DNA of 64,000 nt from Puniceibacterium sp. IMCC21224 (GTDB taxonomy: Bacteria > Pseudomonadota > Alphaproteobacteria > Rhodobacterales > Rhodobacteraceae): NCBI RefSeq assembly GCF_001038505.1, contig NZ_LDPY01000003.1, positions 62,001 to 126,000 of the forward strand, written 5' to 3'. Below, one piece after another: positions 43,586 through 52,130 of the stretch. The translations under genes and the position numbers were made by a program. The notes below the pieces were generated by a model that saw nothing but the letters and a program-made list of their open reading frames with translations, was not told where the DNA came from and searched no databases. Position 1 is the stretch's first letter, and each line of letters starts with the position of its first letter.

Positions 43586-43792
43586 TTAGTCCTGGGGATC
43601 TTTCGCGCTCGGTGGGAACATCACCAGCTCCGAGACCGCGACCGGGAAGTCGAGCTTGAGGCTGAAGAACTCCGAGCCGTCCCCGTTGCGGGTGTTGCGG
43701 AACATCGCACCCACGCGCTGAAAACGGGTGCGCTCCTGGCCATCGGTATCGGTGAACTTGACGGGGACGGTGGCGACATAGTGGTTGGTCAT
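43586..43792 (-). CDS. Small conserved plasmid protein
   Basis: The 68-residue protein (VATVPVKFTDTDGQERTRFQRVGAMFRNTRNG, then FSLKLDFPVAVSELVMFPPS) is a mostly beta protein with the look of the small DNA-repair- or ssDNA-related plasmid proteins of DUF736 type, but I cannot assign a family. Start ATG 43792. It stands alone between the oriT-like region and the DUF2493 gene. Confidence 0.6.
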   Translation of the reverse strand: MTNHYVATVPVKFTDTDGQERTRFQRVGAMFRNTRNGDGSEFFSLKLDFPVAVSELVMFPPSAKDPQD

Positions 43793-44303
43793 TTGGGTTA
43801 CTCCTTGTTGCGATGGGGATCACCCGGCACGGGGGCAAGAGGCCCGGTCGCAAGCGCAAATGCGGAGGGTCTGCGCCAAAGGCGTGGAAGCCGTATTTGT
43901 GCTTGCCGAAGCGTGAGCGGAGGGCACGATTGGGCCGACCCCGTGCGATCCACATCTATGAGCAAAAAGGAGTGATCCGGATGACCCTTGCCATCACGCA
44001 GCCGCCACCATCCGCGTCCGCGTCCCACCAAGCCTGGCCGGGGCGCTGACGGAGCCCGCCCGCGCGGGTGCGATGTTCTGAGACACCACCCGAGGGTCGT
44101 GCTGGTCTTCAGCCGCAAGTGCGACGCCTCGGCCCCTCGCGTCTTGCGCTGCTGACGATGTGCGTGAGGTGCGCACCATCGCCAGCCCGTACCGATGTGG
44201 ATGGGCCGCACTCAGACGGAGCAGGTAGAGGGATGACGGTTCTGGATGCCGCGAGCTGCCGATCACGCGTGACCGACCGCACGCGCCATGAGACATGACG
44301 AAA
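43793..44303. other. Intergenic region without a supported gene
   Basis: About 510 bp with several short overlapping frames on both strands but none with a convincing start, codon pattern or recognisable protein. It probably contains the promoter of the 68-residue protein gene at its left end. Confidence 0.5.
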
Positions 44304-44324
44304 GGGCCGCGCCAAGCGCGACCC
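44304..44324 (-). terminator. Hairpin downstream of the DUF2493 gene
   Basis: GGGCCGCGC at 44304-44312 and GCGCGACCC at 44316-44324 form a stem with one mismatch and a 3-base loop. On the minus strand it is followed by TTTCG. It lies 8 bases past the stop of the gene ending at 44332. Confidence 0.5.
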
Positions 44325-44331
44325 TCTCTCT

Positions 44332-45261
44332 TCAATCCTGCGACGCCTTCTTCGCCGGGTCCGCAACCCGCATGACCGTCAGGCCTTTCGCTTCCGCCTT
44401 CTGCCCGAGGTTCAGCGCGACCCCGTTGCCCCCGAAGAGGACAACCCCTGTCGCCGCGAACTTGTCGTCCAGCATCTCATCGTTGCACTTGAACGGTGCC
44501 GCCCGCCCATGTGCGGACCAGCGCGGATCAAAGCGCGCCTGCGCGACGCCGCGTGCCCGGGCCCACCGGGCCGCGATCATCTCCGCCCCGTGCTTGCCAC
44601 CCTTGTGGCAGAGGAAGATCTCCTGGTTGCGGTTCTGCTTGATCCGTTCGCGAACCTTGTCGAGCGTGTTGAAGATCACATCGACATCGGTCCAGTCGGT
44701 GGCGCCTGAGACGATCAGGGGCACCCCTGAGACTTTCGATTTCTCGGCAGTCTCGCGGTCGTGCTGCTCGAGGAGCTGCCGCGCCTCGAAGACAGCACCT
44801 GTCTCTTGCGCCCGGACGCTTGCGCGCGAGCCTGCCGCCGGGATGAAGGCGTGACCCGTCTCGATCTCGTAGTATTCCGCCGCCGCCTCGCTCATCACCT
44901 CGATGGCGCTGACAATCTCGCGCAGTTGCACAAAGCGCGCCTGCGCCTCTTCGAGTGCAGTCTCGGCGATCTCCGATCCGTCGTGAGATTTTGCCAGCGC
45001 GCCGATCTTGTCGGCGGTGCGGTCGACCTCCTTGCCAAGCGCCACCTTGCGGCGCTGCAGGATCGTCGCGAGCCCATGGGCCAGCGGTTCGATTTCAGCT
45101 TCAAGCCCGGTCCCGCGCAGCTGACCGAGCAAAGCCTCGAAGCTTTCGCGGATGATGTGGTCGGTCAGGATGTGATCCTCGGGGATCGGCAGCTGCGCGT
45201 CCTTCTCGGTCAGCCCGAAAAGCTCGATGGTCTCGTAGGTGTTCGCATTGTCATAAGCCAT
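44332..45261 (-). CDS. DUF2493-domain (SLOG-like) plasmid protein
   Basis: The 309-residue protein (ATG 45261, MAYDNANTYETIELFG) has a helical N-terminal part and, from about residue 185, a DUF2493 domain: VPLIVSGATDWTDVDVIFNTLDKVRER, FLCHKGGKHGAEMIAARWARARGV, and a final FGGNGVALNLGQKAEAKGLTVMRV. SLOG-type domains bind nucleotides. Proteins of this type are common on alphaproteobacterial plasmids; a role in sensing or signalling is possible but unproven. Confidence 0.78.
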   Translation of the reverse strand: MAYDNANTYETIELFGLTEKDAQLPIPEDHILTDHIIRESFEALLGQLRGTGLEAEIEPLAHGLATILQRRKVALGKEVDRTADKIGALAKSHDGSEIAETALEEAQARFVQLREIVSAIEVMSEAAAEYYEIETGHAFIPAAGSRASVRAQETGAVFEARQLLEQHDRETAEKSKVSGVPLIVSGATDWTDVDVIFNTLDKVRERIKQNRNQEIFLCHKGGKHGAEMIAARWARARGVAQARFDPRWSAHGRAAPFKCNDEMLDDKFAATGVVLFGGNGVALNLGQKAEAKGLTVMRVADPAKKASQD

Positions 45262-45888
45262 GTCTGGTCTCCAGTGTTCGGTTGCAAGGCCACCACGTGA
45301 GTGTGGGGGCATGGCCGAATGCCTGGTTTCCGAATCTGCCCGGGTCAGGGACGGCGCAGCCGCCGGCTTGCCGGGCGCAAAAGTTTTCCGAGCGCGGCAC
45401 CTGACACATGCGCGCGCTCACGCACGGGTTCGCCCCGCGCCACAGGCCCCGCCCTCGCCGAAAAGTTTTGCGATCCTTGACGCGGGCTGATTTGGGGGCC
45501 ATCCGGAGGATATGCTTCCGCGCTCATGTGTGTGTGTTTTGACGGTAGGTTTGCCCGACCCGAGCAGGCAAACGGCCGGACCGGACGCGGGAGACGGATG
45601 AAGCGGCGGGATCGTTTTGGCCTCGGGCCAAAACAGACCAGCGCAATCCGGCGGAGCGGCCGGGGAGGGACGTGCTCGCGAGGCGGGCAAACCGGGATGC
45701 CGGGTGCGACGCCGCGGTGAGGCCGCATGGCCGAATGCGCGACGGACCGAAGGGCCGTTCTCCCCTGCGACACGCGAAGCCGAGCAGGGGAGGCCGATAG
45801 GCTGTTGACGCATTTCGCTCGGTCGGCCTGACCTGCTTGCCAGAAGCGGCAAAATTCGGTAGTCTGTTGGAGCACCGAGGAGCCCGCA
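45262..45888. other. Intergenic region upstream of the toxin-antitoxin pair
   Basis: About 630 bp of GC-rich sequence with only overlapping spurious frames. Two similar AAAAGTTTT-centred sequences (near 45378 and 45460) lie in inverted order and might be regulatory for the DUF2493 gene. The antitoxin promoter should be in the last 100 bp; no clear boxes are seen. Confidence 0.45.
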
Positions 45889-46164
45889 ATGAGCGTTCAA
45901 AAGCAATCTGTCAGTTTCACCGACACCGCCTACACCTTCGCAAGGGAACTGGTCGAAGCTGGCGAGTACCCCAATATGAGTGCAGCGGTTTCGGGTGAAT
46001 TGGCGAAGGCCAAGGCAGAGCGAGATCGTGAACGGTCTCTGCTCGAAGCAGAATTGGAGCGCCGTCTGTCTCTGCCTCTCGATCAATGGGAACCCGTCGG
46101 CGATGCCGCCGACGTCACTAAAGGCGCACGGGCCCATCTTGCCGCGATGGCCAAAAAGACCTGA
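45889..46164 (+). CDS. ParD-like antitoxin
   Basis: The 91-residue protein has an N-terminal ribbon-helix-helix-like part (KQSVSFTDTAYTFARELVEAGEYPNMSAAVSGELAKAKAER) typical of ParD/CopG-type antitoxins and a flexible C-terminal part (LPLDQWEPVGDAADVTKGARAHLAAM) that would wrap the toxin. It overlaps the toxin start by one base. It should also repress its own promoter. Confidence 0.78.
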   Translation: MSVQKQSVSFTDTAYTFARELVEAGEYPNMSAAVSGELAKAKAERDRERSLLEAELERRLSLPLDQWEPVGDAADVTKGARAHLAAMAKKT

Positions 46165-46496
46165 TGCGATTTATCAGGCATCCGTTCTTCGAACGTGACC
46201 TTATCGGTATCGTTAATCATATTGTCGAGGTGACCGACGGTGACGTTGCAGCCGCGAGCCGTCGCCTGGATGAAGTAGACACGCTCTTAGAAGCGATTGC
46301 CTCAAATCCAAATTCAGGTGTCAGGCTGAACGGCAAACTGGATAGATGGCTCGTGCGCCACGGCGGCACCAGTCACCGACTGACCATCGTATTCAAACCG
46401 GACATGGATACTGAGGTCATCTATCTTGCACTCGCCGCCTTTGGAGGCAGAGATTGGATAAAGCTGGCGTCAGCAAGACGGGTATTCGCGGACTAA
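46164..46496 (+). CDS. ParE/RelE-superfamily toxin
   Basis: The 110-residue protein has the ParE-type layout: FIRHPFFERDLIGIVNHIVEVTDGDVAAASRRLDEVDTLLEAIASNP, then GVRLNGKLDRWLVRHGGTSHRLTIVFKPD and EVIYLALAAFGGRDW. The start overlaps the antitoxin stop. ParE-type toxins poison gyrase and RelE-type toxins cleave mRNA; which applies here is not clear. Confidence 0.76.
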   Translation: MRFIRHPFFERDLIGIVNHIVEVTDGDVAAASRRLDEVDTLLEAIASNPNSGVRLNGKLDRWLVRHGGTSHRLTIVFKPDMDTEVIYLALAAFGGRDWIKLASARRVFAD

Positions 46497-46632
46497 TATT
46501 GGAGCCAACCTCAACATTAAAGTCCGAAACTGGACCTTCGCTGCGCTCGACTTGAATAGGAAACATGTAGGGCTTTTCGGGCTTTCGCTACGCCAGTCAA
46601 GAAGGTCCGTTGCCCCCCTTCTTCAAGCTGGA

Positions 46633-47046
46633 CTAAGCATCAAGCAACGCATCGATCACCGCGCATTCTGGGGCAGCATCACCGGTGCATCGCGCAACAG
46701 TGTCCGACAGGACGCGCTCGATACGCTGCAGATCGGCAATCTTGGCCTGAACGTCTGTCAGATGATCTTCAGCGATCAACTGCACATCGGCGCATGTCCG
46801 GGATCGGTCATCGACCAGCCCAAGCAGCCCGCGAACCTCTTCGAGAGAAAAGCCTAGATCGCGGGACCGCATGACGAATTTCAGCCGCTTGACGTGGGCA
46901 TTGTCGTAGCTTCGGTAACCCTTCGTACTGCGCGGCGGGTCCGGCATGATACCGATCTTCTCGTAGTAGCGAATGGTTTCCAGGTTGCAGCCCGTCGCTC
47001 GTGCCAAATCACCCCGCCGAATTGATCTCACGCTTGTGTTACTCAT
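46633..47046 (-). CDS. merR: Mercury-responsive regulator MerR
   Basis: The 137-residue protein has the MerR HTH (RRGDLARATGCNLETIRYYEKIGIMPDPPRS, wing KGYRSYD) and the three mercury-ligand cysteines in the expected places: SRTCADV, ARCTGD and PECAV. It is divergent from merT across a promoter with a 19-bp spacer, as in classical mer operons. It represses without Hg(II) and activates with it. Confidence 0.92.
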   Translation of the reverse strand: MSNTSVRSIRRGDLARATGCNLETIRYYEKIGIMPDPPRSTKGYRSYDNAHVKRLKFVMRSRDLGFSLEEVRGLLGLVDDRSRTCADVQLIAEDHLTDVQAKIADLQRIERVLSDTVARCTGDAAPECAVIDALLDA

Positions 47047-47062
47047 TTCGCAAAAAAACCCC

Positions 47063-47093
47063 TTGAGCCTGTATCAACTACAGACCTTAGAAC
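47063..47093 (+). promoter_or_regulatory. mer operator-promoter
   Basis: TTGAGC (47063-47068) and TAGAAC (47088-47093) are separated by 19 bp, the long spacer of MerR-activated promoters. The dyad CTGTA-TCAAC-TACAG is centred in the spacer. It lies between divergent merR and merT. Confidence 0.8.
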
Positions 47094-47122
47094 GGTGGAA
47101 ACATCTGTTCAAGGAAGATTCG

Positions 47123-47530
47123 ATGGAACAAAATTTGGCGGAACTTCCGCAATCTCGGTCGCAGAAAATTGGCGACGAAACCACCAAGGGATGGGGTGCG
47201 ACTGGCCTCGGTGTGCTCGGCGCGCTGGCGATGACCTCGTGCTGCATCCTTCCATTGGTGTTGGTCAGCTTTGGCGTGACAGGCGTGTTCATCGCGCAGC
47301 TCGGGGCGCTTTACGCCTACAAGTGGTACACCTTCGCGCTGAGCGCCGCATTTCTCGGATATGGCTTCTACAAGGCTTACAGGCCCGTAGATGCCGAGTC
47401 CTGTGCCGATGGCACCTGCGCCCGCCCCATCGACCGCCGCATCATGCGGGCGACCCTCTGGGCCGCTTCCGCGATTGTCGCTGTCGCCATGATCTTTCCC
47501 TACATCACCCCCTTCATCCTGAAATTCTGA
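47123..47530 (+). CDS. merT: MerT mercuric transport protein
   Basis: The 135-residue protein has three membrane spans, the vicinal cysteine pair TSCCILPLVL in the first, and a second cysteine pair (ESCADGTCARP, about residue 95) in the cytosolic loop. It moves Hg(II) from MerP to the cytosol for MerA. ATG 47123 follows AAGGAAG. First gene of the operon. Confidence 0.9.
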   Translation: MEQNLAELPQSRSQKIGDETTKGWGATGLGVLGALAMTSCCILPLVLVSFGVTGVFIAQLGALYAYKWYTFALSAAFLGYGFYKAYRPVDAESCADGTCARPIDRRIMRATLWAASAIVAVAMIFPYITPFILKF

Positions 47531-47539
47531 ACAAGGACC

Positions 47540-47848
47540 ATGACCATGAAGCATTTCCTGCTATCTGCCCTGACCGTCGCCGCCCTCTCCACCCCGGCCT
47601 TCGCCGAAGAGCGCCAGGTCGAGATCGCCGTCAGCGATCTGACATGCCCGTCCTGTTCGTTCATCGTCGCCAGTTCAATGCGCGGTGTTCCTTCCGTCGA
47701 AATCGCCGCATTCGAGGACGGCCCCGCATTCGGCGAAGGCGTCTACAGCGTGACCTACGATGACGCTGAGACATCCATCGAAAGCATCATCGGCGCGGTG
47801 ACAGCCAATGGCTATCCGGCCCAGGTCTTGCCTGACACAGCCTCCTGA
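47540..47848 (+). CDS. merP: MerP periplasmic mercury-binding protein
   Basis: The 102-residue protein has a signal peptide (FLLSALTVAALSTPAFA) and a heavy-metal-associated domain with DLTCPSCSF in place of the standard GMTCxxC, followed by the usual beta-alpha pattern. It scavenges Hg(II) in the periplasm. Confidence 0.88.
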   Translation: MTMKHFLLSALTVAALSTPAFAEERQVEIAVSDLTCPSCSFIVASSMRGVPSVEIAAFEDGPAFGEGVYSVTYDDAETSIESIIGAVTANGYPAQVLPDTAS

Positions 47849-47858
47849 GCCGCCTGCA

Positions 47859-48110
47859 ATGCGTGACAATCTAATGGGTGGCCTGCTGGCCTTCGGAATA
47901 GCAGCTCCGGTCGTAGTCGTCTGCTGCGGTGGTGGGGTTGCCGTGCTTGCGGCCTTGTTCGGCAGCATTGGTGCCTGGCTCTCCGGGGTAAACGGCATTG
48001 CCGTGCTGGTTTTGGCGGGTCTGACCCACCTGATCGTCCGTGCACTGCGCCGTTCACACATGAAACGGGCCTCCGGCCCCGAACCATCACAAAGAAAGAC
48101 GGCCCCTTGA
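47859..48110 (+). CDS. Small membrane protein of the mer operon
   Basis: The 83-residue protein has two hydrophobic spans; the first contains a cysteine pair followed by glycines (VVVVCCGGGVAVLAAL), the second is GVNGIAVLVLAGLTHLIV. Two vicinal cysteines in a first span are the mark of mercury carriers (MerT, MerF, MerC), but the sequence is none of these. It may be an accessory Hg(II) carrier. It overlaps merF by 4 bases. Confidence 0.68.
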   Translation: MRDNLMGGLLAFGIAAPVVVVCCGGGVAVLAALFGSIGAWLSGVNGIAVLVLAGLTHLIVRALRRSHMKRASGPEPSQRKTAP

Positions 48111-48493
48111 CTGACACACCCGAAAATTCCGACCGCCTGCTGAAATGGGGGCTTGGTGGCGCGCTCTTCGCCGCGCTCTGCTGCTTCACGCCGCTTCTGG
48201 TCGTCATCGTCGCTGGCGTCGGATTGTCGGCCTTCACGGGTTGGCTAGATTACGCCCTGTTCCCGCTGCTTTTCTTCAGCCTCGCCGTGGTGGCACAGGC
48301 GCTCTGGCTGCGCGCGGGCAAACCGGGACCGGCCCCGAAACTCTGGGCCACCGGCCTCGCGGCTGCCCTGTCGATCCTGATCATTCTCTTTGAGTTCAGG
48401 TTCGCAATACGGATCACAATCGGCGTTTTCGCCGCCACAGCACTCTACGCGGTTCTCCTGAACCGTGCGCAAAAGAAAGGATCGCTCTCATGA
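48107..48493 (+). CDS. merF: MerF-like mercury transporter
   Basis: The first 75 residues follow MerF: GGALFAALCCFTPLLVVIVAGVGLSAFTGWLDYALFPLLFF. At 128 residues the protein is longer than typical MerF (about 80) because of two more hydrophobic spans at the C-terminus. The TTG start overlaps the previous stop. It gives a second uptake route for Hg(II). Confidence 0.82.
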   Translation: MTDTPENSDRLLKWGLGGALFAALCCFTPLLVVIVAGVGLSAFTGWLDYALFPLLFFSLAVVAQALWLRAGKPGPAPKLWATGLAAALSILIILFEFRFAIRITIGVFAATALYAVLLNRAQKKGSLS

Positions 48494-48627
48494 TGATGGG
48501 ATGTTGCACCGCCACCGGCATGGTCTTCGGCCTTCTTGGCATGTTGACACCGCTGATCGCCATCGGCGCGGTCATATATCTGTTCGCCGCCAAATCGAAA
48601 AACCCCGAACATGGCGAGGCGCGCTGA
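48490..48627 (+). CDS. 45-residue membrane protein between merF and merA
   Basis: ATG at 48490 overlaps the merF stop in an ATGA, and the frame runs 45 codons to TGA at 48625-48627, one base before merA. The peptide starts MMMGCC, has one membrane span (GLLGMLTPLIAIGAVIYLFAA) and a polar tail. The tight coupling and the cysteine pair near the membrane argue that it is real and linked to mercury. No family recognised. Confidence 0.66.
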   Translation: MMMGCCTATGMVFGLLGMLTPLIAIGAVIYLFAAKSKNPEHGEAR

Positions 48628-48628
48628 T

Positions 48629-50059
48629 ATGAAAGATTTGAACAAGAACGGCGGCGGCCAAGGCGGCTATGACCTGATCGTCCTCGGGGCCGGATCGGCA
48701 GGATTCTCCGCCGCGATTACCGGCGCGGATGCCGGAAAGCGTGTCGCCCTCGTGGGACATGGCACCATCGGCGGAACTTGCGTCAACGTTGGGTGCGTGC
48801 CGTCCAAGGTGATGATCCGGGCGGCAGAGGCCGTCCATGGTGCAAAAGCTGCCAAGCGGTTCCCCGGCCTATCGGGCCACGCGCAAGTCGATGACTGGCA
48901 GACGCTCGTTCAGTCCAAGGACGATCTGGTCGCGACCCTGCGCCAGAAGAAATACGCCGATCTTTTGCCGGAATACGAAGGTGTCGATTACATCGACGCC
49001 GGTCCCGCGCGGCTGGTCGAAGGTGGCGTGACAATCGGTGAGCGAACCCTGAAAGCGCCGAAGACCATCATCGCCACGGGCGGGCGTCCCGTCCTGCCGA
49101 CCATCGACGGGATCGAGGACATCGGCGCGCTCGACAGCACCAGCCTTCTGGAACTCGAAACACTGCCGAAGAGCCTGATCTTCATAGGCGCGGGCTACAT
49201 CGGCGCGGAACTGGCCCAGATGATGAGCCGCATGGGCGTGAAGGTCACGCTTGTCGCCCGTTCGCATCTGTTGCCCGGCGCGGAACCAGAGGTCTCGGAG
49301 GCATTGGCGGCGGCGTTCGAGGCCGAAGGCATCACCCTTCTGACCGGGTTAAGCTACGACACTGTGCGCCGCGACGACGCAGGCGTGACGCTACGCGTGA
49401 TCCAGAACGGAAAGCCGGTCGAAGTGACAGCGGATCACCTCGTTTCGACCGCTGGCAGGCGGGCCAATACCGAAGATATGGGCCTGGACGCAATCGGCGT
49501 TGAAACAGACGCGCGTGGGTCCATCGTCGTCGGCGAGGACATGCAGACATTGGTGCGAGGCATCTATGCGGCGGGCGATGTGACCGACCGTGACCAGTTT
49601 GTCTATATGGCGGCCTACGGTGCAAAGCTCGCCGCCAAAAACGCGGTTCTCGGCGAAGACCATCGCTACGACAACGCCGCGATGCCCTGGGTGGTGTTTT
49701 CCGACCCTCAAGTTGCGGGCGTCGGTCTTGGTGAAGCCCAGGCTCGGGACGCGGGCTTCGACGTAAAGACGTCCATCTTGCCGCTCGATCAGGTGCCGCG
49801 CGCGCTGGCCGCACGCGACACGCGCGGATTGATCAAGCTGGTGGCGGACAGAAAGTCCGACCGGCTGCTTGGCGGCCAGATCATCGCGCCCGAGGGGTCC
49901 GATACGATCCAGACCCTCGTTATGGCGCTGAAGTTCGGCATGACCACCAAGGCACTTGGCGAGACGGTCTTCCCCTATCTGACAACGGTAGAAGGGTTCA
50001 AGCTGGCGGCGCAAACCTTCGATATGGACGTGGCAAAGTTGAGCTGCTGCGCCGGATGA
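48629..50059 (+). CDS. merA: MerA mercuric reductase
   Basis: The 476-residue flavoprotein has the FAD motif GAGSAGFSAAI, the redox disulfide GGTCVNVGCVPSK, an NADPH-binding GAGYIGAELAQ, an AAGDVTD motif and the C-terminal cysteine pair LSCCAG that hands Hg(II) to the active site. The N-terminal NmerA domain is absent. It reduces Hg(II) to volatile Hg(0) with NADPH. Confidence 0.96.
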   Translation: MKDLNKNGGGQGGYDLIVLGAGSAGFSAAITGADAGKRVALVGHGTIGGTCVNVGCVPSKVMIRAAEAVHGAKAAKRFPGLSGHAQVDDWQTLVQSKDDLVATLRQKKYADLLPEYEGVDYIDAGPARLVEGGVTIGERTLKAPKTIIATGGRPVLPTIDGIEDIGALDSTSLLELETLPKSLIFIGAGYIGAELAQMMSRMGVKVTLVARSHLLPGAEPEVSEALAAAFEAEGITLLTGLSYDTVRRDDAGVTLRVIQNGKPVEVTADHLVSTAGRRANTEDMGLDAIGVETDARGSIVVGEDMQTLVRGIYAAGDVTDRDQFVYMAAYGAKLAAKNAVLGEDHRYDNAAMPWVVFSDPQVAGVGLGEAQARDAGFDVKTSILPLDQVPRALAARDTRGLIKLVADRKSDRLLGGQIIAPEGSDTIQTLVMALKFGMTTKALGETVFPYLTTVEGFKLAAQTFDMDVAKLSCCAG

Positions 50060-50081
50060 AGATCAGGACAAGGACCGGAGA

Positions 50082-51434
50082 ATGAGCGAAGACTACGACC
50101 TGATCGTCATCGGGGCCGGCATGGCAGGCGTGGCCGCGGCGAACAAGTGTGGCGCAGCAGGATGGCGTGTGGCCATTGTCGATGCGCTGCCCTACGGCGG
50201 CACCTGCGCATTGCGCGGCTGCGATCCAAAGAAAATCCTGCGGCGAGGTGCGGAAATCATGGACGCGGCACGGCTCATGCAGGGCAAGGGGATCGATCCC
50301 GGTGATCTGTCGATCAACTGGGCCGATCTGATGGCACACAAGCGTGGCTTCACCGACCCAGTGCCGGACAAGATGGAAAAGGGCCTGTCGGGCAACGGCG
50401 TCGAAACCCTGCATGGAGCTGCCCGCTTCACGGGAGACAACACGCTGGAGGTCGATGGAACGGCATATCAGTCGGAACGGTTCCTCGTGGCCGCCGGTGC
50501 CATGCCCAGGCCGCTGAGCTTCACAGGGGCCGATCTCTTGATCGACAGCACGAATTTCCTCAACCTGGAGGCCCTTCCCAAACGGGTTCTTTTTATCGGC
50601 GGCGGCTTCGTGTCCTTCGAGTTTGCGCATATCGCCGCACGGGCCGGAGCCAACCCGATCATCGTGGATCGTGGCGCCCGGCCCTTACGCGGCTTCGATC
50701 CCGATCTGGTCGAAATGCTGATCGAGCGCGGCGCCGGTATCGGCGTGGACCTGATGCGCGAGACTGAAATCGTGTCGGTCTCGGAAGCCAGTGGAGCATT
50801 AAGTGTTGAAGTGAAGTCAGGCGATGAAACCCGAACAATCGAAACCGATCTGGTCGTGCATGGCGCGGGCCGGGTTGCAGCCCTGGCCGATCTGAATCTT
50901 GAGGCGGCCGGTGTTGACTACAGCGACAAGGGCATCGTTGTAGCCCCCCATCTGCAAAGCACGACAAGCAGCGCGGTCTATGCCGCCGGAGATTCCGCCG
51001 ACACCGATGGTATGCCGCTGACGCCGGTCGCGGTGATCGAAGGGAAGGTCGCAGCCTCCAACATGCTCAAGGACGCGCAGACCGTACCGGACTATGCCGG
51101 TATTCCGACAGCCGTCTTCACCGTTCCGGAAGTGGCGCGTGTCGGCATGTTGGAAACTGAGGCAAGGGACGCCGGGCATGACGTAGATGTCCGGTTCACC
51201 GACACGAGCGGTTGGTACTCGAACTACAGGATCGGCGAGACCTCCGCCGCCGCGAAGATCCTCGTGGACAGGTCGAACGGCAAGATCCTCGGCGCGCACC
51301 TGTTCGGCCCGGAATACGGCGAACTGATCAATTTCTTCGGGCTGGCAATCAAGCTGGGCCTGGCGGCCAAGCAGCTTAAGTCGATGACGGCGGCCTATCC
51401 AAGTGTTGGATCGGATTTGGGGTCGCTTCTTTGA
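50082..51434 (+). CDS. MerA/glutathione reductase-like flavoprotein
   Basis: The 450-residue protein has GAGMAGVAAAN, a redox-type CALRGCDPKK motif, GGGFVSFEFAHIAARAG and YAAGDSAD, so it is a two-dinucleotide-binding flavoprotein. The C-terminal cysteine pair of MerA is missing, and so is the His-Pro-Thr-x-x-Glu dyad of glutathione reductases (TAAYPSVGSD stands there). It may reduce a low-molecular-weight disulfide or thiol adduct during mercury stress. It lies 22 bases past merA. Confidence 0.78.
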   Translation: MSEDYDLIVIGAGMAGVAAANKCGAAGWRVAIVDALPYGGTCALRGCDPKKILRRGAEIMDAARLMQGKGIDPGDLSINWADLMAHKRGFTDPVPDKMEKGLSGNGVETLHGAARFTGDNTLEVDGTAYQSERFLVAAGAMPRPLSFTGADLLIDSTNFLNLEALPKRVLFIGGGFVSFEFAHIAARAGANPIIVDRGARPLRGFDPDLVEMLIERGAGIGVDLMRETEIVSVSEASGALSVEVKSGDETRTIETDLVVHGAGRVAALADLNLEAAGVDYSDKGIVVAPHLQSTTSSAVYAAGDSADTDGMPLTPVAVIEGKVAASNMLKDAQTVPDYAGIPTAVFTVPEVARVGMLETEARDAGHDVDVRFTDTSGWYSNYRIGETSAAAKILVDRSNGKILGAHLFGPEYGELINFFGLAIKLGLAAKQLKSMTAAYPSVGSDLGSLL

Positions 51435-51477
51435 ATTTGAAAATTTTTCGCAATAGACCCGATCCTCCTCGGAACGT

Positions 51478-51816
51478 ATGTCTGGCCCGATGAAGACGGT
51501 TCTTATCTACTTCGCCGCTGCGCTGGCCGAAATTGCCGGATGCTTTGCTTTCTGGGCGTGGTTCCGGCTGGACAAGAGCGTGTTTTGGTTGGCACCGGGC
51601 ATGCTGTCCCTTGCCGCTTTCGCCTGGCTACTGGCGCTCAGCCCCGCCGATCAAGCGGGCCGCGCCTATGCAGTCTACGGTGGCGTTTACATCGTATCGT
51701 CCCTGCTGTGGCTATGGGGTGTGGAAGGGCATCGCCCGGATCAATGGGATGTTGTTGGAGCCGTCATTTGCCTTGTCGGTGCGGGTATTATTCTCTGGGC
51801 ACCACGCAGTATTTGA
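51478..51816 (+). CDS. YnfA family membrane protein
   Basis: The 112-residue protein has four membrane spans and the UPF0060/YnfA signature: [23 protein letters not shown] and [35 protein letters not shown]. Start ATG 51478 or ATG 51490. YnfA proteins are related to small drug exporters. Such genes often close mer operons; a transport role is inferred. Confidence 0.88.
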   Translation: MSGPMKTVLIYFAAALAEIAGCFAFWAWFRLDKSVFWLAPGMLSLAAFAWLLALSPADQAGRAYAVYGGVYIVSSLLWLWGVEGHRPDQWDVVGAVICLVGAGIILWAPRSI

Positions 51817-52071
51817 GAGGCAGCCGCAGACGGGGTGAAGTACTGAATCTTTCGATTAGATCGCCTTTTGGTTCACGCGTTCCGACAACTCGGCGCTGCT
51901 TTCCTTCCGCATCGCGGCTGCGATCAAGCAGGTTTTCTACCGCCCTCAAAAGCAGCGATACATCCTTTACGCAGCATCGGTCAAAGTGGGCTCTTCGGTT
52001 GCATTAGCTGCTGGCGACACGAACGTCTGCAATGTAGGCCGGGTTCATTCAACCACACCAGCACAGCAAAA
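51817..52071. other. Intergenic region, no gene seen
   Basis: About 255 bp between the mer operon and the terminator of the minus-strand block. The frames are short and lack signals. It marks the right border of the mercury module. Confidence 0.45.
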
Positions 52072-52097
52072 GGGGAACCGTGGTCCCACGGCTCCCC
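52072..52097 (-). terminator. Intrinsic terminator of the DUF736-repeat gene
   Basis: GGGGAACCGTGG at 52072-52083 and CCACGGCTCCCC at 52086-52097 pair with one mismatch; on the minus strand the stem is followed by TTTTG. It is 34 bases past the stop at 52131. Confidence 0.72.
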
Positions 52098-52130
52098 AAT
52101 CGGTTCAGGTCTTTTGGCCTCATGCCAATG

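Noticed and set aside
43813..44049. Possible 78-residue gene between the small plasmid gene and the DUF2493 gene
   Set aside because: Basic, low-complexity product without a ribosome binding site; overlapped by equally open frames on the other strand.
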